Below are positions 35,562 through 48,351 of a stretch of DNA of 64,000 nt, piece by piece. The notes under the pieces were generated by a model that did no database searches, was not told the origin of the DNA, and saw nothing but the letters and a program-made list of their open reading frames with translations. Source of the DNA: Kalaharituber pfeilii. Taxonomy: Eukaryota; Ascomycota; Pezizomycetes; Pezizales; Pezizaceae. A program made the position numbers and the translations under genes. Where the stretch lies: assembly GCA_015179045.1 (NCBI GenBank), contig WHUZ01000007.1, forward strand, positions 124,001 to 188,000, in the 5' to 3' direction. Position 1 is the first letter of the stretch, and each line of letters begins with the position of its first letter.

Positions 35562-38500
35562 TCTTGCGATGCGTATCCCTCCGGAAGCCAGCGTTGTAGA
35601 TGGTAACGGAGATGGCAAGTCGAAATGCAAAATAGAAAAACAAAAGATTAAGTAAATAGCAACTGCGGTTGTGGCGATTAATCTGACTGCAGAAATCTGG
35701 AATATGGTATCCTATGCTATATTTGGGGGCTTGCGTAGCCTGAGCAAATGAAATGCGATAGCGGAGGGTTGTCGGGGGAGAGAAGGGCAGGAGGATAGAA
35801 GAGAAAGTGGGAAGGGGGGACGGGGACGATATTATATGTCGCCACGTAGATGAGTCCGAGAAATTCTAAAAAATGATGAAAGAATAGAGGCGAGGAGAGA
35901 CGTCAATAGGATACTCTCTTGCTTTTCTTAATTGTGAAAGCTTTTTGAATTCTAACTTTGTTTATTTGGTGAGCTGACTATCCGCAAGCTCACACAAACC
36001 GAATTCGTACAACAGCGCGCACACTGGCGCACACACACAGGTCGCTGTCTCTTGGTGCGTTCTATTTGCTAGATTATGATACGACAAATCGGCAGAAGAT
36101 TGTTGGTGCTCAGTTTATGTATGTTGTGAGTGAGGGGGAAGGGGGGGGGGGGGGGGGGGTTGCTGGAGGAATGAGCGACCGAGCGGGGATCCAAATATGG
36201 ATGGGCTTGCTGGTAGAATAGGCTGCTTGAGATTGGGGGGGGGGATTATATGAGGTAGATCACAGATATAGTTGTTCGAGTGGGTTTCGCAAATAGACCT
36301 TGTTTTTAATAGAAGGAGGCACAGTGGGAGATCAGCCACGACCCACAAGCAGGTGTGAGGTGGAGATGGGAATGGAGTGAGAACTGGTGTTCGTAGCCAG
36401 CGCAGGACACTGCACCTTAGAGGCGACTATTCCAGCACCCTGGAAGCCTTTATGGCATTGACCCTTGACCCGGGAGGGAGACGTGAGATTGCTTTTTGCT
36501 GTTGCAGTGCAGACGAGGACACGGAGAAGGCCAGAGACGGAGGGCGGGCGGGCGGGCGTGAACCGCAGGGCCGGCTAGGCCGCAAGCGGCTAGGCGGGTT
36601 TGGGGGGGTTGGGGTTGGGGTTGGGGGGGGGGGTGGGGGGGGTGGGGGGGGGGATGGCTGGCCTTGTGTACCCCTTGTGCGAAACGATGTGGGGAGACAT
36701 GAGTTGCGACACTGTCCTTGGGGCTGCGGTGCATGGCGGACAGGGGATGGAGGGCTACTAACTACGAGTGAGGACTAGCACACTCGCACGCTTATGATCC
36801 TTTACTCATGGTGGGTATGCGTGTGTGTGTGTGTGTGTGTGTCATGCGTGGGGCGTGCAACTACATATGTTTGGGTGCCTCGCTACCTCGCTACTCCAGA
36901 GGCAGCCAGATAGACAAGCTATGCGTATTCCGCTCGAGCTGGCTGTGACGCAGCGCCAAGGCGCCCGCAGTGACGCAGTGACGCAGTGACGTTCACCTCC
37001 ACGACTGCTATGCATAGCAAGCTGTGCAGAGGCGCTTGGAGAGTACAGTACGAGGACGAGCCGTGAGATGCGGTCCCGCCGCTATGCATGGGAGTGCACA
37101 GCCACGGCTGAAACAGATCGCTGGGCCAAGCCGGCGATTCAGACAGCATGGTTCATGGGTCGAAGTCAGGCACGCCGCGCACCATGGTGTGCGCCACAAC
37201 GTGCAACGAGCGCACTTGTTGAAGATTAGCAAAACATTTGCAGGGTCCGACACTATTTGGAGCCCCAAACGTTTCTCCCCAGCAGCAGCTAGCAACGGGC
37301 TATGAGCCATCGCTGCATGGCACAGCTCCAATTCATCAGGAGGCTATACTCCCTGAGGACAGCTGGATCTCTCTGCACGCGCACGTGCCTTGTACCCCTC
37401 CCCCCCCCCCCCCCCCCCCCCGGCAATGATGTAAGAAGCAGCTGGAGGTTTGCATGCAACTCTGCAACTCCGCAGAAGGAAGCACATTCAAGCAAGGCTA
37501 TCGGGATTCTTGGCACTCAGACTGTGCGGGGGTAAATGGATCGGAATGTCCTACATGCACAGAAATGATTCCGGCCTCCAACGTCCCAGTAGAATTTCCC
37601 GGAGCTTGTGCGTGTGCTTGTGCACAATTCTACTATCCACTCATTCCACGGTCTTTTGCGATACAGGTTCTCGTTTGCGGTTAGTATAGAGTAAGTTTCT
37701 CTTTGCATACGCCCAGACAAATCTTACTGCAAGCACAACCTTATTCCACCATTCTCCGCACTTGTATTGGAACTTGAATCTATCCAGTCATGGAAGTTTC
37801 CATGCAGGCTAGAAGCACTGCGAAGCAGTAAGTTGCCCACAGCTATTCTCCTCCCCCAGGAAATGATCCATCTTATCTTGACATGCAAAGCAACCGCGCA
37901 CACCGCGCACAGTTACCGCCGATCAATGTCGGTAAACCCAGAGTACCTTTGCAGCGCTGAGTCCGAAAATGAAGTACGTAGGTTCTCCACTTCTGCAGAC
38001 CCATGAGGGGAACTAAGACCTACTCCGAGTCCTCCAGGAGAACTTCATAGTCAGATCAAGACCATGAAAGTCAGCTACTGTAGCTGCTCTAATCTTGAAT
38101 TGGTCTTCCTATGAAACGCCGCAGATGCAGCATGCCGCTCGTTCTGGCGCAAGAACAATAATCTGGGAGAACACGGGGCCATTATCGGATTATACTCCGC
38201 TGAACCTTATTCGCTTTCCCCTTCTTCGGCCGCTCCCTTGTCTGGTTGTATGATACCACTCCCACTCAACACAGATGCTCATACCTGCTCCGTCCCGAAT
38301 ACTTCGCATGAACTAGTCCTATTCGGGTAGCCATTTCCAAAACGAGACACAAAAAACAGACGCTTCTGCGTTCCTGACCAACGAATCGAGTCAAAATCTT
38401 TGTACTAGTAGATGCTAGCCCCATAAGTATTCCACAAGTACTTTATGTACCTTCTGAGGGCTGTTTGTGGAATGGGCGATTGTGCACAGCCTTGTTCCTA

Positions 38501-39504
38501 AATATACACTCACACCCACGGGCTGTTTCATTCAAAAAGTAAAACCAGCATAACGCATCATGACGTTGTCACGGAGACAAATGCGCAAATCAAAGTAAGC
38601 GATGAACATGATGAGCCTGTCAGCAACGCAGAACCTTCAGCTCAGATTGATATTCGAATGACACCTGCCACACTGTATGTAAGCTCTACGGGAAACTCTC
38701 AGTGCACCCAGCGAGGCCAACATTTACTCATATGTAGTCCCCCATAACGTGCGCAATGTGAATCTGGATTCAATGCTGGGGTACTTCCAATCCCAGTACA
38801 TAGTTAAAAGCCCAGTTGCTATGATACCCCCGTATCTGGTCTAGTCTCAATGGCTTTGGAAGAAAATATGCATGCATACCTGACGGACGCATTAAGGAGA
38901 TGAATGTTTATGTTAGACTACTTAAACAAGGTAAGTAGCAGGACACAATTACAGACCCTGTCTGTATACGGTAAATCTTCTCAACATAGATGTATGTATA
39001 CCATTATACTGATTCTGGAAAAATAATGAATAGGTGATCCATCAAGCCACGGAAAGGGTGAATGGATGCCTGATACAGCCTCTCTTTTCGCTGGCTAGAA
39101 GCTCAATCATGGCGAAATCAAGTATCCCATTATGAACAAAAGGACATAGTGTAAAAAGCCAGGTGAGAGTGGGTGCTAAGCAATAGGATATGTCCAACAA
39201 ATCCATAAATCGCATGAAAAGAGAAGAATGGGAAAATCAACAGGATAAATAAAGGGGAAAGATAGCAAAATGTAACATAGGATAATATCATAGGAGATAA
39301 ATAATGAGTAAAACTCCACCCTATACCAAATATGAAGGATGCTTGACGATTCAGAAAATTTTTCTTTGCTATTCATGTTCATTAACCCTAAAATAAAATT
39401 ATTCTTCCGCGAGCGAATAGAGCAAGGCTACAAGTCTTTTTCAACCATAGAAATTGTGATGAATAGTTGTCCTTCGCACAGTTGGAGTCCTGGAAGCTTC
39501 ACAG
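35562..39504. other. 3.9-kb spacer with G/C runs
   Basis: The left part is the PIN gene upstream region. G runs lie at 36141-36159 and 36601-36652, a GT array at about 36819-36841, three AGTGACGC-like units near 36966-36990 and a run of 22 C at 37400-37421. The right part should include the AP180 gene 3' UTR. Plus-strand frames over the G runs are composition artefacts. No gene is recognised. Confidence 0.5.
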
Positions 39505-41918
39505 CTAACTCGCACGTGGGAACACAGGAATGGTCTCAATGTTCTCCCATCCCGGAAGAGTACCAGTGGGTTGCCCGTTGAGCTTTTGCTGCTGCTGCTG
39601 TTGCATCATCATGGACGCTCGGAATGGATTGGTTACCCCTGTTGCTTGGACAGCTAAGAGTGACGCGGAACCGGTAGTACTACTTGGAATGGGTGGCACA
39701 GGAGGCGGTTGTGATGCAGCAATATTACGCGCAAATGGATTGGTGCCTGTAGTAGTAGGACGTAACGGCTGTTGAATTGCAGTTGGAGAGGTCGCATATG
39801 ATGATGGAGCCCCAACTGGGGAGACACCTGTGGGATATGACGAGATGGAGCCTGCCCCAGGATTGCCTGTTGAGTGTTGAACTGGTGCAGCCCGAGCAAA
39901 AGGGTTGGTAGACTTTGGCGCCGGTGGTGATGATGCCAATGAAGTAGCCCCTGTCATCATCATAGACTGGCGGAAAGGATTAGTTTCTTGGGGTGAGGGT
40001 ACAGAGAGGGTGGGTGATGCAGTTTGGTGGGACTGTAACTGAAATGGCTGCTGGATCATTGCATGCTGGAATTGTTGCTGTATTTTTGCTTGTGAAAAGC
40101 CCTGAGTTTGATACTGTTGGGGTATTGAGGGCACTGCTGGCACTGTTATAGAATTTTGATCTTGTGGTGTGTAACCACCAAAACCATGGCCTGTGAAGTC
40201 GGTGCGGATAGGTTGTATGGCAGTTTGCTGAATTGGAGCAGGAATTGCTGCGGCTTGTTGGAAATTTCCTGTGCTATATGTCGGTATTGTACCATAATCC
40301 CCAGCTTGTGCAGGCTGTACCAAGAGCTGCTGAGAGAAGTTAGGCTGTGCATACTGGGGTTGAGCTAGAGCCAAAGATGGCTGTCCTTGTGGATCATTCG
40401 TAAATATGGTAGTGTGCTCAGTTTCAATAGAGTCAAAGAAATCTATCAAGTCAGGTGCAACTTTCGGTTGTTGTGTAGGCGGTTGAGCAGATGAATCTTT
40501 GGAGTCCGAGCTGGGCACAGACTTTGCATCCGATTTCTTATCCTCACTTTCTTGTGTACTGGTTTCTCCAGCATTAGGTTTGGAACCATTCTTTTTCGCC
40601 TCCTGGGCGGCTAGATACTGTCGCCGATTGATATCAAAGTCCGGATCGTTGAGATATTCCTCCAAGGATTGCGTCAAACTAGTAGGTGCGTGTTTGAGGT
40701 TCGGTATCTGCAGGCGAGTGGATGTTTCTAGTCGGCGCGCAGTCTGAAGATATTCAACGACGTCTGCGGTTTGTTTTGTAAAAATTTTGTAAATCTCCAG
40801 CGCCCGCTCTGCGTCAAACCTGGACATTTCGAAGTAATGCTCTGAGGCTTCATTAGCTCGTCCCAAGATCAACAGATTATCAATCTCATACCCAAAACAT
40901 TGATAACACCTTCATTCACGACATGGAAAAACACCAAAAGATCCATTACAAGTAACCGAAAAGCAGTCAAGGTGATTTCGTTATCAACTTCGCTATCCAG
41001 AAACTGTTCTGCATTGTTAGCCGTTTGGACCAGTCATTATGTTGTCTGAACCTGGAATGAAAAGCACTTACCGAGCACCTTAACAAGCTGCGAATCTGTC
41101 CCTGAACACACTCGACTTCTCTCAAGAGACCCTTTTCCACACTCAATTTACGCAACCTGCCCTCGCCATTTCTGACATAATCTGTCTTTACTTCGCCAAA
41201 TGCCCTTGCCCGTTCCAGCAAATACTGTGAATAGTGTCTGATGTTCCGCCCTTGTTCCTGTACTAATAGCCTCATATCCCTATCAGCCCCAGCACGCCGA
41301 AAACGGAATTTGACCTTGGAAGGATTGTCTCCCTGGGAGTGGGGTAACGAGTTCGATGACGAACCATCTGTGTAGTTGCTAATGGCGATTAATCTGGGAT
41401 TCTTCCGCAGGTATTTGAGCGTAACATCCTTCTCCCCCTCCCGAATCATGAGGTGTACGATAATAAGGGATTTGAACACTATCTGCCAAATATGGTGAGT
41501 TGGGAAGCGAATAACAGCTAACTGACGTTGAAGCGTACTGTCCAAGTTTGATCCTTCAGGCGATTATTCAACGCGCGGAAGACCTCCGCTATTCCAGCCT
41601 CTCCGGCATGAGTTGCTATCAAGATATGTTCCACATATTTTGATTTTGGCGCAGCAAGCTGGGGGATGAAAGTTGGTCAGCTTGATCCATTCGGGGAGAT
41701 TGGAGATGCAGTGGGTAGACTCCTCAATTGCTCCCTCGGAGTGGAGGTTGGAAAAACTCCAATGAGCTCACCTTGACCTTCGTCGCACCCTAGATTGTCG
41801 CGGAAGCCAATTAGCATTAGGTCTGCCGACGTCGTACTCCTGCTGAAGCGCGATCTCGCGGAGGGCAGGTGGGAGGACGATGCCTTACTTTAACAGATTT
41901 CTCAAACGATGAAGCCAT
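39505..41918 (-). CDS. AP180/CALM-type ANTH clathrin adaptor (Yap1801/1802-like), 675 aa
   Basis: Endocytic adaptor that binds PI(4,5)P2 and clathrin at the plasma membrane. Six exons: 41918-41889, 41789-41772 (18 nt), 41658-41539, 41482-41072, 41003-40892 and 40841-39505 (2028 nt, all phases fit). The start MASSFEKSVKGATKVKLAAPKSKY carries the basic lipid-binding patch. The ANTH domain continues with EHILIATHAGEAGIAEV, TWTIVFKSLIIVHLMIREGE, SEYLLERARAFGEVKTDYVR-type helices and LEHYFEMSRFDAERAL up to about residue 290. The rest is a Gln/Pro-rich tail with a DLIDFFDS segment and four NPF motifs (NPFRQ, two NPFAR, NPFRAS) that should bind EH-domain proteins such as Ede1/Pan1. A short poly-Gln run precedes the C-terminus. 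Confidence 0.93.
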
Positions 41919-43669
41919 TTGGTGGTGGGGGGGAGGTAGTGTATCACTACGTCAACAGGGCGGGTGCTGGCTTGATGAGTGTTTGAAGGGGGATAATCGG
42001 TACGGCAGCAATCGCCCGGCTGCCGTTGCAGTGGAGGATGGGGGGGGGGGATGCAGCTGTGCCGCGTTGTTGAGGTGGCAGCGGAGGGGTGGCGTTCGGG
42101 TGGGGGGGGGGGGGGGGAATCGTGGCGTCGCAGCAGCTCGGGGACAACGGGGCCAGGCCGCGGGCGTGTCGGGTGAGGAGTGCGGAGCGCCGGGGGTGCG
42201 TGTTGGTGGGGGGGGGGGTCTGCAGTTCAGATTGAAGCAAACGAGCGCTGCAGCACCGCAGCGGGATCGCGGCGGAAGCTTGCCAAGCACCAGCAGTGCG
42301 TGCTTGGGAGCCTGCGCCGGGGCCGGAAGAATTGCGGGAGCGACTCGATGCGATGCCGCCATGCAGAAGGACGGGCCTGGAGGGCTCCGCAGCAGGCAGC
42401 AGGGCAGCAGGGCAGCAGGCAGCTGACGGGCCGGCCTCTCTGGCGTCAATGAGAGCCTACACAACCCGCTCGGCTCAAGAATGCTTCCCCAGCTTGCCTG
42501 CTTCATGTAAGTAAGCTGTAAGCTCCGGCAGCAGGCTGTCCGCGCACCTTCATCGAACGCACGATCCGCGTTGCTGGGTCTGCATTCATTTCTTACGCCC
42601 TGTAGCCCTCATATCACGCAGCAACAGCTACTTACTCACTTCAGAAACCGAGGAATGTGGCAGCAGCTCTCCAGAATGCTCTTTCAAGGTCATTGAGAAA
42701 GTAGGTTGCATTTCAGGAGTCGGCGACCATATATCGACTTGTGACTGTCATTCCGTCAAGCATTCCCCTCCCCCACCCATTGCTGCTTGCGGACAACAGC
42801 AAGTACCGCATCTATCTATCTCTCCCCTTGACAGAGTCCGCCTGATCTAGCTGCACTAGATTGCAAATCACAGCATAACGTTAAACGTAGGTCAGCAGTC
42901 TTGCTTTCGGTTGCCGGTGATCTCGTCACAAATTTGTATGGGGACTTCGCATAGCATTCTAGTTTAAGCTCACAGAAATAAATGTATGAAAAAACAAAAC
43001 ATAAAATATATGTCATTCTTTGCAGTGTGAACTTTACCCCGAAAGCAAATTTGTAGGAAAAATTGGTTATAACTAGCTTTTTTCTCCTTTTTCTTTTCGA
43101 AAAGGCTCTCACTTAGGTACATGCAGGAGATAATGGTAATAATACAGCATCTCGAGAGAGGGAAAAGGAAAAAAGGAAATTAAACGCAAAACTGTACATA
43201 CATGCACCTGATGCTGTTAAAATTCAAACAAAACACGAAACACAAGCGTGTGAAAAAAATAGAAACAAAAAAACAAAAACACCATGCAGCCACTCTTCCT
43301 CCACAATTTCCTTCGCTTGCGAAAAAATCAAGGAAAGGGAAGATAAAAAAGAAAAAAACGCTGTAAAAATTCAACAACTGCCAATCCCGGGGTACATTCG
43401 AGACTGACTGCAGGACGTAACCCAGCTTTTTGTTTTAGCAATACAAGTAGCGAAGAAGAAAGTTAAAAAAACACAAACACATACAACATTTTGTTACCAA
43501 TCATGCAAATCGTAACCAAAGAAACAAAAAGGGGAGATTCCACCTCTTAACCATTTCATCCTTCCCAAATCCAATCTGTCCTGACCAAGATGGTTCATTA
43601 CCCTCATTTTGATCCCTCCTCCGATATCTAACCCTACCCTCTGTCCCTACCAGTCCCACCTTTCCAAAC
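41919..43669. other. Spacer with strongly G-rich segment
   Basis: 41925-42230 is G-rich on the plus strand (16-G run at 42102-42117), and 42300-42430 is rich in GCAGCAGG words. Long frames on both strands here come from skewed composition and lack conserved motifs. 43180-43380 is A-rich. The right part should hold the 3' UTR of the spindle-pole gene. Confidence 0.5.
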
Positions 43670-46600
43670 TTAGAAACTTGAATCCCCTTCATCGTAACTA
43701 TCCATGACAACCTTGTCCTGTTTCCGTGACCCATTCCCATTTCCTAATTGCTTTTCCATCTCTTTATGCTGCCTTGCCAAATGCCTCGCGACCTCCATAT
43801 TCGTATCATCCAACTCATTACTCTCATCCAACAACGAAATCTCGTTCTGTCCTACCGCCATCGTCGCAGAAATCGTCGCAGTCGTGTCTTCATCGTTACG
43901 GTGTCCTTCAGCTCCAGCTCCAGATGCCTCTTCGCCATCAATATCCACCAACTTTGCCCCTGAGCGACTTAGCTCCTTTTGCAATCCGCGTTCGAAGTCA
44001 TCATCTTCGGAATCTACACCGTCCTTGTTTTGAAAATAGACCCCGCGCACAGGGGCCTTGCCTTTGGCAGCACTTGTGGATTTTGAAGCAGCGGCATGTT
44101 GCTTCCTGGAGGTGATTACCTCTTCGGCTACGTCGTACAAGGCGTAGATCATGTCGCATTTCCAGTCCATTTCGGCGACCATGTCGTTAATCTCGCGAGT
44201 TATCTCCTTTCTCCTTCGCTTCCCTCTGGCGGGGTCAAGGGAGAGGAACTCTTCGGCCTTCTCTTGGTATGCCCTATGATAAAGTTAGCCTTTCATTCGC
44301 TCACTTCGGGATACACCGATACGTACATTTTCAAGTGCACGAATTCATCTTGCAAACCTCGAACAACTTTTCCCAATTGCTTGCCGGCCGGCCTGGATGG
44401 CCTCAGTGTGTTGGCCTCCTCGTAGCCACTTCCTTTCTCATGGGATTTCTCCAGAGTAAAGTGCGACATGTCAAATACTCCTCCGCTGCCATCCAGGGAA
44501 CTCCTGCGATTACAAACAGTGCAAGTAACAGGGTCGTGTTCAGCCTCGGGGTCAATTACAGACTTGATGTGATCAGGAATAATTGGGGGAGGAGGGAAAT
44601 TTGTATTGTCATTCGTCTCCTTATGCTCAAACTCAAAGGATGGGGTAGACATGGCCCTGTTCCTACTGTTGCTGGAGCTGTTCTTGCGAGCAGTGTGGAA
44701 TGTATCATGCTCCTCGGAAGTAGATCCTACTGGCCTTGCCTGAGTAGAGGACTGTGCTGGAGCTTCGCCATTAATGCCAACAGCCGCAGCCGATGCGGAG
44801 GCACGGCTTTCAATTGTCACTGTTTTGACCTTTGGAGCTTGAGGGAGAACCTCGGTGGTGTCACCCTCCTCGTAGTATACCACCTTCCTAACCCGGCGTT
44901 GCTTTGGCTTAGGAGCCTTGTCTGAAACCGGCGGAGCAGACAGTGGTCGAGCTGGCACATTCCGCATATTGGTCGTATTGTCTTCAAGTCCAGAGGTAGC
45001 TGACTCTCCAACTTTCTTGGTGGCTACCATAGTAGTAGTCTTCCTTCTAGTGGTCGGTTTCGAGTTGATGATCTCTCGAATCTTCTCCATCTCCGCAGTG
45101 GCAACAGCAGCTCGCCTCTCAGCTTCCTTCCTTCGACGACGCTCCTCTTCGATTTCGTCTGCGATGCGGCGGATATAGTTGCCCTACCAAAAATGTCAGC
45201 AGGAATTGTCACGGTGAATGCACTGTGTGGGTGCTCACATCAACGGTATAAGCCGTCTCATTCGCGGCATCATCAACGGTAATGGTACTGCCCTGAGAGG
45301 TGATTTGCTCTGTGGCAGCTTGTCTATCAGCTTTTTGTGCGTGCCTCTTGCTGTTAGCAGGAGCAGCCTCGTGCTGTAGGGCGGCCGCGATCGAGACTGT
45401 GGCTGGTGCAGAGTGAGTGGCTAAGTCACTCGCAGTGGACTTCCGCTTCGAGGAGGCCCTCGAAGGCCCTGGGGCTGATGGCGGGGTGGCACCGGGAGCG
45501 GGGGCCGCCTGTGACGGCTTTATCTTTTCCAGTTCCTTCTTGAGCCACTCTGCCATTGCACTCTCTGGCTCTGCGACTGCGCCATCCTTCTTAAGCTGGT
45601 TCAGTCTTTGCTGCAGGCCCTGGACAGCCTCCCTGGCAATACCTTCAGCTTCTCTAGCCTTCTCGATGCGTCGTCGCAGGATCTGCTCCTTTGTTTTCCA
45701 CGACTCCCGTTCAGACTTGACGTGCTCCTCAAACTCCGCTTTCTCCACCCTCAGAACATCAATCTCATTACGAAGACGTTCAAGCTCTTCTTCAAGGTGC
45801 TTTTGAGAGGCAAGAGCGGCAGCTGCAGAGTTCACGGCAGAGTTACGTTCATCTTGCATATTCTTGAGAGCAATCTTGGTGATCTCAAACCGATGATTAA
45901 TCTCATCGATTTGGGACTTCTGGCTGGTGATAGTGTTCTCCAGTTCTAAATGAAGAATATTAGCAATGCCAAGTGGTTTGTATAGCACACAACTTACTCA
46001 TTTTTTCTACCAAGAGAGCAATCTTAGAACGTTCTTTGTCCTCAACCTTGTCCCGTAGAGCTTCCGTGTCCTCGACACCAGTCGCTGCTGCAGTAGAGGT
46101 AGACCTCTTCCGTCGTCCCACCTCTTCCTCAGCAACTCTGGCGCGACGATATTCCGCTTCGTATTTCTCACGCATCCTCCTAAGTTGGTCCTTGAGTTGC
46201 TCACATCTCCTCTCAGTGAGAGCCTTCTGCTCCTCAAGTGCAGTCATTTTGTCTTGGAGCAGCTGCATGGCCATCAGGATAGCTCTATTATCCTGTGGAA
46301 CGGGAATCGACTCTATCGGTTTGTGAGAGGGTGGTTGGCCATTTGGATTTCTCTTGCGAGCGGAGGCAGTGAGAGTTTGGTTATATATCCTGGTTGCCTC
46401 TGCACCAATAAGTTCAGAGATACCTGCAATGTTTGGCAATAGGAAAGATTGCTCATTTGTATTCTGGTTGGTAACATCAATGGTTTCGTCATAGGTCGGA
46501 GGATCTTGCAAGTTGAGATTTACAGTGTGTCCATCTAGCCCCAGTTCCTGAATGAAGGCTGCAGTGGACTTAAAGCTTTTGGGGACATCTGCAGCAGCGG

Positions 46601-47576
46601 TAGTATTGTTCTTCCTCTTACTGTTTGCAGTCTCTCGAGATTCAGCATTCCTCATAGCAGCCCTGAGGGAAGGGGCTCGTGCACCCCCAAGGGTATTACT
46701 GCCAACGTTCTTCGAAACCTTTCGCGTCTTGGGGGGAACTAAGTCGTCAAGGCTTGCAACACTCGAGGCATCATCTTCGACACGCATCCCACGAAGGTTC
46801 GAGGCGCCTTGTCCACGACTAGTAACCTGCTCAGTTGTTTTCCGCGGCTTGCTGCCACTGCTGCTTTCGCTTGTTTGCCTAACATTCTTCTTTTGTGTTT
46901 GCTTTGGGAGGTCAAACGTATCTTCGTCCATTTGTTTATTTCCTGTTTCTCTACCTTTGGTTACAGGTACGTTGTTATTGGCTTTGGTGTTGTGTTTGTG
47001 TGGAGGCAGAAGGTCGGAAGTGTCGGACAACATGCTGTTTTGACGTGACAACCGTGGTAATGGGGATGCCATGTCCCTTCCGGCAGCAGCGTATGCCTCG
47101 CTGAGCCTCTTCGAGGCAGACTTAGCTGCAACCCTAGACGAGAAGGGCACTCTAGGAGCGTAATCTTGGGAACTCAGATTTTTGTCTCCCTTCCTTCCGC
47201 GTCCGATCTCAATCGATTCTTCAGTGTAGTCGTTCCCTGCCATGGAAAAATCTGCAAACTCAGTAGCCAAAATTTTTGAGTTGATGGGAGGGCTGGACTG
47301 AAGCATGTTTGCGTTGAAGTTCACTTTTCGTGTTGAGGTTGCTCTGGCGTCGTTGTCGATGTCGAAAGTATCTGTGTCGTCGTCGTAATTGAACGGCCTC
47401 CCGGCGTTCTCGAGCCCGGAAACGGAGGAAGAAGAGAAAGAAGGATGGTCCAAGTCACGGTCCAGTTCGCGTTGCAGACGGAGGCGATCGCGTTCGAAAG
47501 ATGACTGGGGGGGAAAGGACATAAACTGGTCGTTGGTGAATCCCGTAGTCGTGTCCCCGCCAAAATCGTAGGCCAT
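43670..47576 (-). CDS. Spindle-pole-body protein with Cep57 microtubule-binding domain (Ppc89-like), 1248 aa
   Basis: Exons are 47576-45998, 45945-45239, 45183-44327 and 44273-43670 (3747 nt in frame). Residues 1-430 are Ser/Asn-rich and probably disordered, with basic patches. Coiled coil follows from about residue 440 (AILMAMQLLQDKMTALEEQKALTERRCEQLKDQLRR region) to 650. A low-complexity Ala/Pro/Ser segment comes next, then EIEEERRRRKEAERR, then TCTVCNRRS. The C-terminal Cep57-type domain spans the last junction: GKVVRGLQDEFVHLKMAYQ, LDPARGKRRRKEI and MDWKCDMIYALYDVAEE, about residues 1025-1105. In fission yeast, Ppc89 with this domain anchors the septation network at the spindle pole body. 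The role here is inferred from the domain and layout. It is divergent from the Ame1-like gene. Confidence 0.87.
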
Positions 47577-48351
47577 AATTTTGTCGTGTGCTGCTGAATT
47601 TATTGTTGGTATTTACTGTTTATCGGTTGTTATGGTGATACGGAGAGGAACGGAAACCTTTGTGGTGGGGTGAAAGTTGCCCAACGCTACACGAAGCGAC
47701 TTTTCGGATGCTAAAGTACGAGCAGTCACGATGCTACAAAGGCATGGCAATTGTGCTTCAGAGGTGCGTCTGGCGCTAGAGGCTGGCAGAGCTGTGGGAA
47801 AGAGAGCGTGTTTGATGCAATAGTCTGGTGGGGAGTAGTAAAGGAAAGAGGCCGTCGAAATGGGTGGGACTGTTAATGAGAGGACGAGAATTCCCTTTGT
47901 TTGTTTTCGTTTTTTTAAGCGGTAGAGCGGAAGCACGAGCAAGGGTTCGGTCATTCTTGCATGGGTACCCGTCCACCTGGTGCATGAGCATACCGACGAT
48001 ATCTGTCACATTCGGGCCACAGAGAAAATTCACAAGTGCCTCCACGAAAGTGACCTGTAGGCACTGGGGGAGAACAAGAGTGTCGCTTTCCCCCCCCGCT
48101 GTCCACTCGCTGACTATTATCTGAGACTTCCAAATCTCTGGGAACATACTCTCGCCTCCGCATCTCGTGCTCTCGCTAATCCGAGTGCGGCGCCAAGAAG
48201 CCGGCTGTCACGTGAGTGCATCGCACATCTCCCGCGCCAAGCCGTTGCTGTTCGCGTGGTCGACGAACAAACAACATCGCGAGAATCCCCGTTGCAAGCC
48301 CAGAGCCAGTTCCAGAACAAGCTGCGTGCGAGTGCGCTCCTCTGACCAACA
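47577..48351. promoter_or_regulatory. Shared 775-bp divergent promoter of the spindle-pole and Ame1-like genes
   Basis: The start codons of the two genes point away from each other across this stretch. A CACGTG palindrome sits at 48209-48214, about 140 bp before the Ame1-like start. No ACGCGT (MCB) box is visible. No other gene is supported. Confidence 0.5.

Noticed and set aside
36377..36778. 133-codon plus-strand frame
   Set aside because: Two thirds are poly-Gly from G runs; no conserved motif.
41869..42426. Long Gly/Ala-rich frames on both strands
   Set aside because: They overlap the start of the well-supported AP180 gene and follow the G-rich composition; no conserved residues.
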